Translations under genes and position numbers: made by a program
DNA from: CAVOBC01 sp963693635
Lineage (GTDB): Bacteria; Pseudomonadota; Gammaproteobacteria; Pseudomonadales; Azotimanducaceae
NCBI GenBank assembly: GCA_963693635.1
Contig: CAVOBC010000032.1
Coordinates: 1 to 20,911, forward strand
DNA length: 20,911 nt
Reading direction: 5' to 3'
Shown: positions 7,893 through 15,499 of the stretch, piece by piece
Layout of the letters: every line of letters starts with the position of its first letter
Position numbering within the stretch: the first letter of the stretch is position 1
Notes under the pieces: model-generated
What the model was told of the DNA's origin: nothing
The model's database searches: none
Seen by the model: the letters and a program-made list of their open reading frames with translations, nothing else

Positions 7893-8167
7893 TTGTCGGG
7901 CTGTTCAACAGGGGCCACGAGGCGATATCTTCTGAAACGAGCTTTGGGTGTACCTGGTGCAAGGATACGATTCGGCGAGAGAACGCGACGCGGATCAGCA
8001 TCCATGCCCACAACGATCGCTTCAGGGCCGGCCCAGATTCTCCAAGGTGTGCCCTGTTGATCTGGACGGACGACTCTGCGGCTTGGGCTCGGGATTACCG
8101 AGAAGCTCAAGTTTCACTGTTGACGACAGGCGAGAAGATTGGCTTGCGGGTCGATAATCCGCTATGA
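7877..8167 (+). pseudogene. C-terminal relic of a small protein, no usable start
   Basis: A frame open from 7877 to TGA 8165-8167 reads protein-like in its second half: SFGCTWCKDTIRR, then RISIHAHNDRF, then LIWTDDSAAWARDYREAQV and TTGEKIGLRVDNPL. There is no ATG or GTG, and the first TTG (8057) is too late, so the 5' part is lost or shifted. The pattern (Cys-rich start, short strand, NDRF, helix ending in LLTTGEKIGLRV) resembles small secreted proteins of unknown function found in marine Gammaproteobacteria, recalled from general familiarity only. Its start overlaps the end of the opposite-strand relic. Confidence 0.35.
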
Positions 8168-8273
8168 CAGAGACTGAATGTCGAATGCGGGACGGAATGT
8201 CGGCATCTTCTTTGGGTGAATAATTTAGTATGGTCTTAACCCGACATCGTCGGATGGGGCACGCGGTAAGAAA

Positions 8274-8924
8274 ATGAGCACATCTGATATCGAAATAGAA
8301 TTCTTCGATCTTGTTGGCGACATGAGGGCTATGCGTCGGCTAAGCAGTGACCCTGTGCCCATGGATCTCATCTGGAAAGTGCTGAATGCCGGCGTGCAAG
8401 CACCGTCAGGACAAAATACGCAGCCATGGAAGTTTGTTCTGGTCAGTCAACCAGACCGAAAGAAATGGTTCGCTGAGCGCTATGCAGAGGCAATGGAGTC
8501 GCGGTTTGGATTGCCCAGGGATGCTTCAAAGCGAGGGGAGAAATGGTCACGCGGGCAGCGAGGGGCCACTTACCATCAAATGGATCACCTGCATGAGGTG
8601 CCGTATCTGTTGATGGTGTGCGGAGAACGAGACTGGCCATTCAAGGTTGCCGAAGAGGATCGTGTTGGTTTGGCTCCACCCAATTTTGGCGCTGTTTATC
8701 CCTGTGTTCAGAACATCTTGCTGGCGTGTCGAGCCGTTGGCTTAGGCGCAGCGATCACGACTATGCAACAGGTCTTTGAAGACGAATTGCATGAGTACTT
8801 TAATATTCCGGACAGCTTTGGCGTGGTTGCAACGATCCCCATGGGGTATCCGTTAGGTAAGTTTGGTCCTGTGTCGAGAATTCCCGCGCAAGAAAAGACG
8901 TTCATTGACCGTTGGGACGACTGA
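8274..8924 (+). CDS. Nitroreductase family FMN-dependent oxidoreductase
   Basis: An intact protein of 216 residues. RAMRRLSSDPVP (18-29) and APSGQNTQPWKF (43-54) are the FMN-phosphate and substrate-side signatures of the nitroreductase fold. The block GLGAAITTM late in the chain completes the FMN pocket, and NILLACRAVGLG is the usual family helix. Such enzymes reduce nitro groups, quinones or other acceptors with NAD(P)H as homodimers in the cytoplasm; natural substrates are seldom known. The ATG at 8274 has only a weak ribosome site (GGTAAG, 4 bases before). It stands alone, with decayed sequence on both sides and no cotranscribed partner. The family assignment is secure; the substrate is not. 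Confidence 0.9.
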   Translation: MSTSDIEIEFFDLVGDMRAMRRLSSDPVPMDLIWKVLNAGVQAPSGQNTQPWKFVLVSQPDRKKWFAERYAEAMESRFGLPRDASKRGEKWSRGQRGATYHQMDHLHEVPYLLMVCGERDWPFKVAEEDRVGLAPPNFGAVYPCVQNILLACRAVGLGAAITTMQQVFEDELHEYFNIPDSFGVVATIPMGYPLGKFGPVSRIPAQEKTFIDRWDD

Positions 8925-9375
8925 GTTAAAGCGTGCTTCGCGAGGTGTTCGTGGGGTGATTTCAACGTTCATCGTCATACCACCGATTCTGGCGATCTCC
9001 TCATCCCGAAACGTTGACCAGAGCGCAGACGTTTGCTCAGGTCGTCAATAGTTGAATCGCTGGAGTTCCACAGGGAAAGCAGGCATACCCGTTGCCGAAT
9101 TTCGGATTCGTGTGTTGGGCCAGCCGACGAATGAACTCATCGAGTGTCATATTGCCGTGTCTTCGAGCGCATGTTTTTAGTGCTAATCCCATCCTGCTGG
9201 TGGCGTGCGATACCCCGCTTTGGCCGACATCGAGCTGCCGGCGTTTCGTCGACGATCGTTTCACCTTGTGGCCAAGATCCCTTGAGCGTAGGCCTCCGCG
9301 ACCGGTGGTGTTATCGGGGACCGTGAGTCCTTTGAAAATGGCTAGGACCGCAGATGCATTGGATTGCAAACGTAA
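8925..9375. other. 451-base region without an intact gene
   Basis: No complete gene is seen between the nitroreductase and the K+ channel relic. The minus strand shows protein-like pieces in shifting frames, including a possible transposase scrap listed next. Another minus-strand stretch (about 8930-9020) reads DEEIARIGGMTMNVEITPR but is not recognised. Confidence 0.45.
9037..9369 (-). pseudogene. Possible degraded DDE transposase fragment, otherwise unrecognised
   Basis: A minus-strand frame of 110 codons. Near its start AVLAIFKGLTVPDNTT resembles the 'L..(V)PDHTT(L)SRR' stretch of IS5-group transposases. The following bases give SRRPTLKG in the neighbouring frame, as expected if a base were gained or lost there. 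The remainder (KRSSTKRRQLDVGQSGV, then MTLDEFIRRLAQHTNP) could hold a damaged 'HLxVDSTG' motif. No terminal inverted repeats or target duplication were found. It is equally possible that this is a chance frame. Confidence 0.25.
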
Positions 9376-10082
9376 GTAAACGGAAGTAACACACCGGCGG
9401 GCCGAGCGTTTGACCAGGGCATTTTGCTCGCGATTGTCGTCTCGGTCTTCCGGTTATCTATCGAGACTTTGCCAGGACTGGACGAATCCACCCGGAATGC
9501 GCTCCACATCGTTGAGTTGTTGGTGGCGGGTGCTTTCACCGTGCAGTACGCATTGCGCGTGTTGTGTGCAGAGGACAGACTGGGCTACATGCGAAGCTTC
9601 TTCGGCATCATCGACCTCGTTGCGATTCTGCCATTTTGCCTGGCGCTCGGGCTGGACCTTAGCGCCTTGCGAGCGGTTCGGCTTCTCAGGGTGTTCAGGC
9701 TGCTGAAGCTGGTGCGTTACGTCGATGCCATGCAGCGTTTCCACCGCGCTTTTGAGATTTCGCGTGAGGAGATCGTGATCCTCCTCCTGGTTGTTGCGAT
9801 GACGCTCTTTTTGTCAGCGACAGGCATCTATTTCTTTGAACACGAAGCCCAGCCAGCGGTGTTCCAGTCCATCCCGCGCAGCCTGTGGTGGGCGGTCACG
9901 TCGTTAACAACCGTAGGCTATGGCGACGCATAACGATAACTGTGGGTGGCGAGATCTTTACGTTCATCGTCCTTTCCTGCGGACTTGGAATTGTCGCGGT
10001 CCCGCCGGGTCTTGTTGCGACAGCGCTGTCGAAGGCGCGTGAGGACGACGTGGCTCTCGAAACACCCGGAGATGGATCTTGA
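9376..10082 (+). pseudogene. Voltage-gated K+ channel (6TM, KvAP-like), frameshifted after the selectivity filter
   Basis: From about 9376 the frame reads NTPAGRAFDQGILLAIVV, the usual start of the S1 region in bacterial Kv channels. The S4 voltage sensor is clear (LRAVRLLRVFRLLKLVRY, Arg or Lys every third residue), as is the pore with filter TTVGYGD near 9910-9927. Directly after GYGDA the frame hits TAA 9931-9933, but the frame beginning at 9930 continues exactly as expected (ITVGGEIFTFIVL, then GIVAVPPGLVATALS) to TGA 10080-10082. Adding one base after 'gcata' would restore GYGDAYTITVGG, so a single-base deletion explains it. Upstream, no ATG or GTG exists in frame and the first start is TTG 9424, so the N-terminal cytoplasmic residues are missing. 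Without the shift S6 would be complete. Confidence 0.8.
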
Positions 10083-10175
10083 AGGTGTCACGTGTAACCG
10101 TTTGCACTCTCGTCTTCCGGCGGTACCCGACACGACCATCCTGTCGAGGTGCTAGCGCCGAGTAGGATGGCTTTC

Positions 10176-10197
10176 CCGATTTTCCTTCGGAAAACGC
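10176..10197. terminator. Short hairpin TTTTCC-TTC-GGAAAA
   Basis: A perfect 6-bp stem with a 3-base loop in the spacer between the K+ channel relic and the tRNA gene. Its A/T-rich outer arms give it the look of a bidirectional terminator. It would serve plus-strand transcripts ending after the channel and, as a second stem, minus-strand transcripts leaving the tRNA. Confidence 0.35.
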
Positions 10198-10204
10198 TGT
10201 CGCT

Positions 10205-10236
10205 GTTCATGTTTTCGCCGGAGGCGAAAACCATGA
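10205..10236 (-). terminator. Long hairpin downstream of tRNA-Phe
   Basis: GTTTTCGCC pairs perfectly with GGCGAAAAC around a 3-base GGA loop (10211-10231). The stem extends through GTTCAT/ATGAAC (10205-10210, 10232-10236 with one bulged C) to about 15 bp. It begins only a few bases after the tRNA 3' CCA on the minus strand. There is no following U-run, so it may be a processing or stability element as much as an intrinsic terminator. Confidence 0.5.
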
Positions 10237-10238
10237 AC

Positions 10239-10314
10239 TGGTGGCCAGAGGTGGAATCGAACCACCGACACGAGGATTTTCAATCCTCTGCTCTACCGAC
10301 TGAGCTATCTGGCC
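10239..10314 (-). tRNA. tRNA-Phe (anticodon GAA)
   Basis: The cloverleaf is complete over 76 bases: acceptor GGCCAGA pairing with TCTGGCC, D arm GCTC/GAGC, anticodon stem GAGGA/TCCTC with loop TTGAAAA (anticodon GAA), T arm GGTGG/CCACC with loop TTCGATT, discriminator A and an encoded CCA. It decodes UUC and UUU. It lies downstream of yggX with its own promoter. Confidence 0.97.
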
Positions 10315-10330
10315 GCGTTTGAAGGGCCGC

Positions 10331-10359
10331 ATTTAACCGTCTTGGTCTTACCCCGTCAA
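10331..10359 (-). promoter_or_regulatory. Sigma70-type promoter of tRNA-Phe
   Basis: On the minus strand, TTGACG (10354-10359) is followed after exactly 17 bases by TTAAAT (10331-10336). Transcription would start near 10324, about 10 bases before the tRNA. The GC-rich segment GCGGCCC after the -10 box matches the discriminator of stable-RNA promoters under stringent control. Confidence 0.65.
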
Positions 10360-10433
10360 GGAATCGGCCGCACGTTGTGTCAGTGCTGCGGACTTGAAGC
10401 GGCGGTCGCTGGTCGCTCTGTGGGATCCCCGAT

Positions 10434-10449
10434 GTGAGTGCACACTCAC
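10434..10449. repeat. Dyad GTGAGTG-CA-CACTCAC overlapping the yggX stop
   Basis: Two perfect 7-base arms are separated by 2 bases, and the right arm includes the yggX stop codon (10446-10448). The same arms with a GG spacer, and the same preceding GAT, occur in mutY at 11190-11205. It could act as the end hairpin of the mutY-yggX message, but no U-run follows. Confidence 0.4.
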
Positions 10450-10715
10450 TCCGGCGCGACGTAGCCCTCAGCATGGTCAGTTGGCTCACCCGCCAGGTAG
10501 CGGTCGCGCTGGACACCGAGATACTTGCGCGCGTCTCTGTCGATCAAATTGAGGTTCTTCTCATTGATCAACATCGTCTGCTGGTGTTGCCAGGCCTCCC
10601 AGGCCTGCGCTGACACGGATTTGTAAATCTCCTGGCCACGGGGGCCGGGGAAGGGCGGCGCGTCGAGTCCTGGCAAGTCCGCTTTCAAAAGAATGCAGTG
10701 AACGGTGCGTGTCAT
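10446..10715 (-). CDS. yggX: Fe(2+)-trafficking / oxidative protection protein YggX
   Basis: A protein of 89 residues, the normal family length of about 90. It starts TVHCILLKADLPGL with the conserved Cys7, followed by the core PFPGPRGQEIYKSVSAQAWE and the helix NEKNLNLIDRDARKYL. YggX helps protect Fe-S clusters and limits iron-driven oxidative damage in the cytoplasm. It starts 11 bases after the mutY stop, the arrangement conserved across Gammaproteobacteria, where both are linked to coping with oxidative damage. The ATG at 10715 has only a weak ribosome site (GGAA), so expression may depend on translation of mutY. Confidence 0.95.
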   Translation of the reverse strand: MTRTVHCILLKADLPGLDAPPFPGPRGQEIYKSVSAQAWEAWQHQQTMLINEKNLNLIDRDARKYLGVQRDRYLAGEPTDHAEGYVAPE

Positions 10716-10726
10716 CAGAGTTCCGA

Positions 10727-11836
10727 TTAAGTCGCTAGTGATTCTGGGCGCGCTTCCAGGAATGCCGGCAGCAGACGCGTCACGGCGCCCGAAAGGCCGA
10801 TGTCCGCCGTCCTGGCCGTCGAATACCAGAGCCTGCCGTCTTCGCTGATCGCGTCTGGCGTGCCCCCCAATTCTACGTGAACGGGGATCATATCTAAATG
10901 ATAGTGGCTGAATGTGTGGCGTACTGCGGCCAGGACGTGGGTTGTGGCGGAAGACCAATCCATGTCGGGGAATAGGCGCGTGAGGGTAATCTCTACATCG
11001 GCGTGTGCACACTCGGGAAAGCTCCATAGCCCGCCCCAGATGCCGTGCGCAGGGCGTTTCTCAAGCAGCACCTCGCCAGCGGGGTTGGCGATGATCAGCA
11101 TCATCGTCGAGCGCACGGGGAGCGTCTTTTTCGGCTTTCGACCGGGCAGTTGTTCGATGCTTCCTGTCTTCCGCGCAGCGCAGTCGGATGTGAGTGGGCA
11201 CTCACCGCAGCGGGGATTGCTACGGGTACATAACGTCGCCCCAAGATCCATGATCGCCTGGGTGTATTCAGGGCAGCGATCCTTCGGGGTCAGCTGCTCG
11301 CTCAGGGACCAGAGTGCTTTCAGGACGTCTGACTTGCCGGGCCAGCCGGCGACGCCGTGGCTGCGCGCGAGCACGCGCTTGACGTTGCCATCCAGAATGG
11401 GCGCATGCTGCCCATGTCCGAGCGCGACGATCGCCCCAGCGGTTGAGCGTCCGATGCCCGGTAATTCGCTCAACGCTGCCACCGTTTGCGGAAGGCACCC
11501 GTCCGATTCTGCATCGACCTGAATGGCAAATCGTCGGAGGTTGCGCGCGCGAGCGTAATAGCCGAGGCCGGTCCAGTAATGCAGGACCTCATCTTCGCTC
11601 GCCCTTGCAAGTGATTTGATATTGGGGAATCGGGCCATGAACCGCTGGTAGTAAGGAATGACCGTTGCGACCTGGGTTTGCTGCAGCATGATCTCGGACA
11701 CCCATACGCGATACGGTGTCGCGTCGTGTTGCCAGGGCAGGTCCTTGCGACCGTGCCCGTCAAACCAGTCGAGTACGCGTTGCGCGAATCCTGGGATCGT
11801 TGTCGGACGGGATGGTTCCTCGCTGCCGGATGGCAT
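10727..11836 (-). CDS. mutY: A/G-specific adenine DNA glycosylase MutY
   Basis: A protein of 369 residues, a usual MutY length. It removes adenine mispaired with 8-oxoguanine. The catalytic Glu is at 48 (SEIMLQQTQV) and the helix-hairpin-helix is ELPGIGRSTAGAI (124-136). The catalytic Asp is at 149 (DGNVKRVLAR), and the 4Fe-4S loop is C203-x6-C210-x2-C213-x5-C219. The C-terminal NUDIX-like domain (about 240-365) recognises the lesion and keeps RHTFSHYHL around 306-314. The ATG at 11836 lies 6 bases after the stop of the cNMP-binding gene, so the genes are co-transcribed. The iron-sulfur cluster gives a functional link to the downstream yggX. Confidence 0.97.
   Translation of the reverse strand: MPSGSEEPSRPTTIPGFAQRVLDWFDGHGRKDLPWQHDATPYRVWVSEIMLQQTQVATVIPYYQRFMARFPNIKSLARASEDEVLHYWTGLGYYARARNLRRFAIQVDAESDGCLPQTVAALSELPGIGRSTAGAIVALGHGQHAPILDGNVKRVLARSHGVAGWPGKSDVLKALWSLSEQLTPKDRCPEYTQAIMDLGATLCTRSNPRCGECPLTSDCAARKTGSIEQLPGRKPKKTLPVRSTMMLIIANPAGEVLLEKRPAHGIWGGLWSFPECAHADVEITLTRLFPDMDWSSATTHVLAAVRHTFSHYHLDMIPVHVELGGTPDAISEDGRLWYSTARTADIGLSGAVTRLLPAFLEARPESLAT
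11190..11205. repeat. Second copy of the GTGAGTG-NN-CACTCAC dyad, inside mutY
   Basis: The arms are identical to those at 10434-10449, with a GG spacer. Here the bases encode the Cys-x2-Cys part of the MutY Fe-S loop, so the sequence is constrained by protein coding and the match may be chance. Confidence 0.35.
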
Positions 11837-11842
11837 GGCCGC

Positions 11843-12274
11843 CTAAAGACTGCCGCGGGCAAGCGCTAGATTCGTTCTCGCGTATTCGCACAGGACGTGG
11901 ACGATGCCGCGGGTCAGTTCCTTGTTGCCTGCCATCAGGTCGAAGATCGTCTCACCGTCCAGTCGCAGCAGGCTGCAGTCGGTCAGCGCCTCGACGGACG
12001 CGGCGCGCGGTTGGGGATCGAGTGCCGACATTTCGCCGAACACCTCCCGGGACTCGTAGATTCTGAGTTCGGTCTCGCCCTCAAACACGCGCAACTTGCC
12101 CTCGACCACGACGTAAAGCGATGTGCCGAGCTCGCCTTGTTCAACGATCAGGTGACCCGCCGAATACTCGACAGATTCGACCACCGTCGCCAGATCAACG
12201 AGCTGCTGCTCCGGCACAGAAGAGAAAATGGGTACCGATTTAAGGATCAGCACCTTTTCGATGGTCAGTAACAT
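11843..12274 (-). CDS. Single-domain cyclic-nucleotide-binding protein
   Basis: A protein of 143 residues that is essentially one cNMP-binding domain. It opens with LKSVPIFSSVPEQQLVDLA, then the beta-roll GTSLYVVVEGKLRVFEGE, and a phosphate-binding cassette FGEMSALDPQPRAASVEA (79-96) with the Glu and Arg needed to hold a cyclic nucleotide. No DNA-binding helix-turn-helix follows, unlike Crp, so it is not a transcription factor by itself. The ATG at 12274 has GAGG about 10 bases upstream. It lies 118 bases after the HEAT-repeat membrane protein and 6 before mutY. Related fused proteins carry transporter, HEAT and cNMP domains in one chain, so it may regulate its upstream neighbour. That role is inference. 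Confidence 0.85.
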   Translation of the reverse strand: MLLTIEKVLILKSVPIFSSVPEQQLVDLATVVESVEYSAGHLIVEQGELGTSLYVVVEGKLRVFEGETELRIYESREVFGEMSALDPQPRAASVEALTDCSLLRLDGETIFDLMAGNKELTRGIVHVLCEYARTNLALARGSL

Positions 12275-12392
12275 GCAACGCCTACCTCGCCGCCATTATG
12301 GCAGCTTGTTCGGCGGGTGTGATGCCAGGTGCTGCGCGCAGCCTGAATCAAAGGAGGCGCGGAGACACCGGCGCACAACGGACCCGGTGCGC

Positions 12393-15317
12393 TCACGTCT
12401 CGCCCTGATCTTGCGGCAGGTCACGGATGACCTCACTCGCAGCGCTTGCGACGTAGTCGATGAAATCATGAAGATAAGGGGCGAGCGTTCTGCGAAGCCC
12501 TGGGGGGGGCATGCGTGACAGCGCCCATATCGCGGTTTCCCGGATGACGGGTTCGGGGTCTGAGAGTGCACTCTTCACAAGATCAGTGTGGCGACCGACG
12601 GCCTCGCGACCGATCTGGTATAGCAGGCTGGCGCGGGTCCAATAGAACGCATCGGCAAAATAGACTTCCATGATGTTGTCGAAGCGTTCGCTCGACGTCA
12701 TTACCTCCTGCGGATAACGCCCGGCCAGGGCGTCGAGCCGCTCCTGCTCCGTGAGGTCATCCAGAATCGGCAGCACAATCTGTTTGATCTCGGCGGTCAG
12801 AATGTTGTCCAACACCTCAAGCGCGAAGATGCGTAGTTCCGCCACTTTGCTCGAGAGGTTAGCTCGGGTGTCGAGCATGGCGATGGAGGAGTACAGAAAC
12901 GAGATGAGCAACAGCATGTTGTCCTGCCGCACTTCCAGCTCGTTGGAAAGCGCGTTGGTCAGTTGCTCGAACCGCGGATCACCGATCAGGTCGTTGATCG
13001 ACGCGAGCAGCCAGGCGATCGTCAGGATCTCCTCTTCCAGCATATTGACGTACAGGTACTTGTCGTCATCGTCCGCCTGGTAGTGCAGAAGCGCCAGACT
13101 CAGGTAGATCTGGTGGCGAATTTCCGGCTTGTCGATCTCAATGTGCCGCAACAGCACCTGCATGGCGTGCACCCCGCCGATCTCGCGGATGATGTCGACG
13201 ATGTGCAAACGATCCTGACGAGTCGCGTTGGGGGATGTAAAGCCAAGGTCCAATTCGTAGAGCGCTTCTTCGCCATATTGCTGCAGAGCCAACGATGCCG
13301 ATGGCTGCAATGCCGGGCTCGTCAGTTTTGACACAAGAACATTCAGCAGGTGCGGGTCACGGATCTTCGCGGCGACGTTGATCGCGGTCAGGACCACGTT
13401 TTGGTCGTGATCTTCTAACAGCTCAACTAGGAAGCCGGAATAGGTCGCATCCGCGGTGTCGCCCTGTACCTCGGCGGCTAATTTGCGGTTGGCCGGATTG
13501 CTGGATCGAACGAGTGCGAGCAGGTAGTCCTTTGCAGATTCGTTGTCAGGCTGTGATTTCAGAATGCCAACCAGCGCACCGTGGCGCACCTCGCCGCGCT
13601 CATGTTCAAGAAACGGCTGCAGTTCTGTGATGACGCTGGTCGGGTCGACTACGGCCAGTGTCTTGAGTGCCTGGCCGAGCACCTCGGGATGGTCCTCAAG
13701 CAGGATGCGCTCGCGGATCTGGGGTGCCAGTGGCTCAATCGCGAGGCGTTCCACCCGTTTGAGGACGTCAAGCCGAACCTCGGGGCGCCGGTTGGCGAGC
13801 ACACCTTTGATGAGTTCTGTGATCTCCGGGTGTTCAACTTCTTCGAGCAGGTTCAGGCAATAAAGGATCTCCGCCGGATATTCGCTGCGCGTACCTGACT
13901 TGATGATCTCAAGACTGGGACCATCGAGTTCATTCAGTGATAGCTCGCCGAGCTTGCGCTTCTGCAAGTTGAGCATCAGGTTTGACAGGTACTGGCGGCG
14001 AATGGACACGCCAACGACAACCCACACGACCATGAGGGCGGCGAGCAGTAACAGGAATATCTTGGGTGGCAGCCCCAGCATGTCGGTCAAAAAGAAGAGG
14101 CTGATGCCAGCGAGTCCCCCTGACAACGGATCGATGACGCCTTCGGTCAGCGACAGTCCCTGGGTTCGTTGTCGGTCTGGCAGCACCTGAAACAGGATCG
14201 CCACGGTCGGCTTCCAGACCGCTGATTGGAAAAGATAGCGGCATGCCTGCGTTCCGGCCATGACAATAAAGATGGGCATCAAGGCGACGTTTGCAAACTC
14301 CATGGTGCTGACGGCAATGCATCCAGCGCCAATAATGATCGGAAACGCTACGACGCCGTAGAAGATGCCAAAGCGCTGCATGAGCGGCGCAAAGAGCAAT
14401 ACCATCACCACAAATGTGAGCGCACCTGCGAACCCGAAGAACTGGCCAAAGAAAGCGGCAAGGGCGTTTTCGTCGGGAAACTGGGCAGACGCGTAGCCGA
14501 AGAAGGCGACGTCCAGAAAGAAGTAGGCAAAGATGTAAGACCCATAGCAAAAGCTGATCAGCTTGACGTAGGGCAGCTTCAGGAGCGCCAGCATCTTGAA
14601 GTCGTGCGCTTCGCCTTCATCGGCCAGAGCCTGAGTCGACGTGTGCAGGTCGGGTTGATACCGGGATGCCGTCAGGTAGACGATTCCACCGACCCCCACT
14701 GCCATCAAAGCAGCAATCAGCAAGAGATCCGGTACGGCCATGAAGTTCAGCAGGAAGACGACGGCCAACCCCGCCACGAACTCAGCGAGGAACTCGCCGG
14801 ACCGGGCGAGTCCGGCCAACCGCTTGGTCTGGCGCACGTGCAGAAGTCGTGACAGCAGCGCGAAGAACTGCAGGCTGAACAACATGTACACGATTTCGAA
14901 CCATAGCGGCAATGCGAAGATCAGCCACTTGTTGTCGAAGCCGGTCAGCAAAAAGCGAAAGCTGACGAGGCCGACGATGATGATCGACAACACAGTGAAG
15001 ATGTACGCCCGCACCGACCGATGGCGGGTCGATGCATCCAGAATTAGTGTGAGTAATGTGCCGGAGATGGCGAGCAAAACAGCGGTCAGCGCGAGTTTGT
15101 CTGAGCCGAAGTGCTTGAGAAAAAGCGTGTACGCACAGACCCGGGTCAGGCTGATGGCAAGTCCGGCAAGGAACATGTTGCCGAACAGCAGACTGGTGAC
15201 CTCTTTGTCCTCCGGGCGCACGCCGAGTGCCGCTAACCAGCGCTCGGTGGGAGTCAAAACGACGTTAGCTGTGGCCAAAATTTGGGTCTCGACACTGGCC
15301 GGGGAACAGCGCGCCAT
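12393..15317 (-). CDS. Polytopic membrane protein (NTP/NDP-exchange or MFS-like) with C-terminal HEAT repeats
   Basis: From the ATG at 15317 the protein has 974 residues. Residues 41-438 hold 10-12 hydrophobic helices with the loop VRQTKRLAGLARSGEFLAEF and the late motif QVLPDRQRTQGLSLTEGVID. These resemble ATP/ADP-translocase-like or MFS carriers. Residues of about 480-960 are soluble helical repeats of HEAT type, for example HPEITELIKGVLANRRPEVR and EDHPEVLGQALKTLAVVDP. The tail probably faces the cytoplasm as a binding scaffold. The frame stays open to 15530, but that extension would overlap the divergent reductase gene and lacks conservation; no start has a good ribosome site, so 15317 is a best guess. 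It leads a likely operon with the cNMP-binding protein, mutY and yggX. Nucleotide transport is not proven, since the diagnostic residues were not checked. Confidence 0.75.
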   Translation of the reverse strand: MARCSPASVETQILATANVVLTPTERWLAALGVRPEDKEVTSLLFGNMFLAGLAISLTRVCAYTLFLKHFGSDKLALTAVLLAISGTLLTLILDASTRHRSVRAYIFTVLSIIIVGLVSFRFLLTGFDNKWLIFALPLWFEIVYMLFSLQFFALLSRLLHVRQTKRLAGLARSGEFLAEFVAGLAVVFLLNFMAVPDLLLIAALMAVGVGGIVYLTASRYQPDLHTSTQALADEGEAHDFKMLALLKLPYVKLISFCYGSYIFAYFFLDVAFFGYASAQFPDENALAAFFGQFFGFAGALTFVVMVLLFAPLMQRFGIFYGVVAFPIIIGAGCIAVSTMEFANVALMPIFIVMAGTQACRYLFQSAVWKPTVAILFQVLPDRQRTQGLSLTEGVIDPLSGGLAGISLFFLTDMLGLPPKIFLLLLAALMVVWVVVGVSIRRQYLSNLMLNLQKRKLGELSLNELDGPSLEIIKSGTRSEYPAEILYCLNLLEEVEHPEITELIKGVLANRRPEVRLDVLKRVERLAIEPLAPQIRERILLEDHPEVLGQALKTLAVVDPTSVITELQPFLEHERGEVRHGALVGILKSQPDNESAKDYLLALVRSSNPANRKLAAEVQGDTADATYSGFLVELLEDHDQNVVLTAINVAAKIRDPHLLNVLVSKLTSPALQPSASLALQQYGEEALYELDLGFTSPNATRQDRLHIVDIIREIGGVHAMQVLLRHIEIDKPEIRHQIYLSLALLHYQADDDDKYLYVNMLEEEILTIAWLLASINDLIGDPRFEQLTNALSNELEVRQDNMLLLISFLYSSIAMLDTRANLSSKVAELRIFALEVLDNILTAEIKQIVLPILDDLTEQERLDALAGRYPQEVMTSSERFDNIMEVYFADAFYWTRASLLYQIGREAVGRHTDLVKSALSDPEPVIRETAIWALSRMPPPGLRRTLAPYLHDFIDYVASAASEVIRDLPQDQGET

Positions 15318-15499
15318 TATGCGTGAATCGGGATGCCCCGGCGAGGGGCGGGTGGAGCGCAGGTTTGCCATAGCCAATGCTGGGCAGTCAGTGCGTGCCA
15401 CGGCAGGGAGGCGGCAGCGCTTCGCGATGTCCAGTCGAGATCGGTTCCGGAATTTGGTAGTCTCGCAGCCTTTCGCAAACGACGTTACTGGAGGACCTG
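15318..15499. promoter_or_regulatory. Divergent spacer between the HEAT-repeat gene and the ferredoxin reductase gene
   Basis: This gap of about 182 bases separates divergent genes and should hold both promoters. I found no clear -35/-10 pair or palindrome. The only firm element is GGAGG at 15490-15494, 5 bases before the reductase ATG. Confidence 0.45.

Larger units (their letters stand above)
7369..8273. other. 905-base region without an intact gene; holds two gene relics
   Basis: No complete gene is supported. Two decayed pieces, listed separately, lie on opposite strands (7417-7892 minus, 7877-8167 plus). The last 100 bases upstream of the nitroreductase must contain its promoter, but I see only loose AT-rich matches (AATAATTTAGTAT around 8220-8232). 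Confidence 0.55.

Noticed and set aside
7608..8060. Plus-strand frame of 150 codons
   Set aside because: Composition and lack of motifs suggest chance; it lies opposite the RQNT-type relic, which has real family features.
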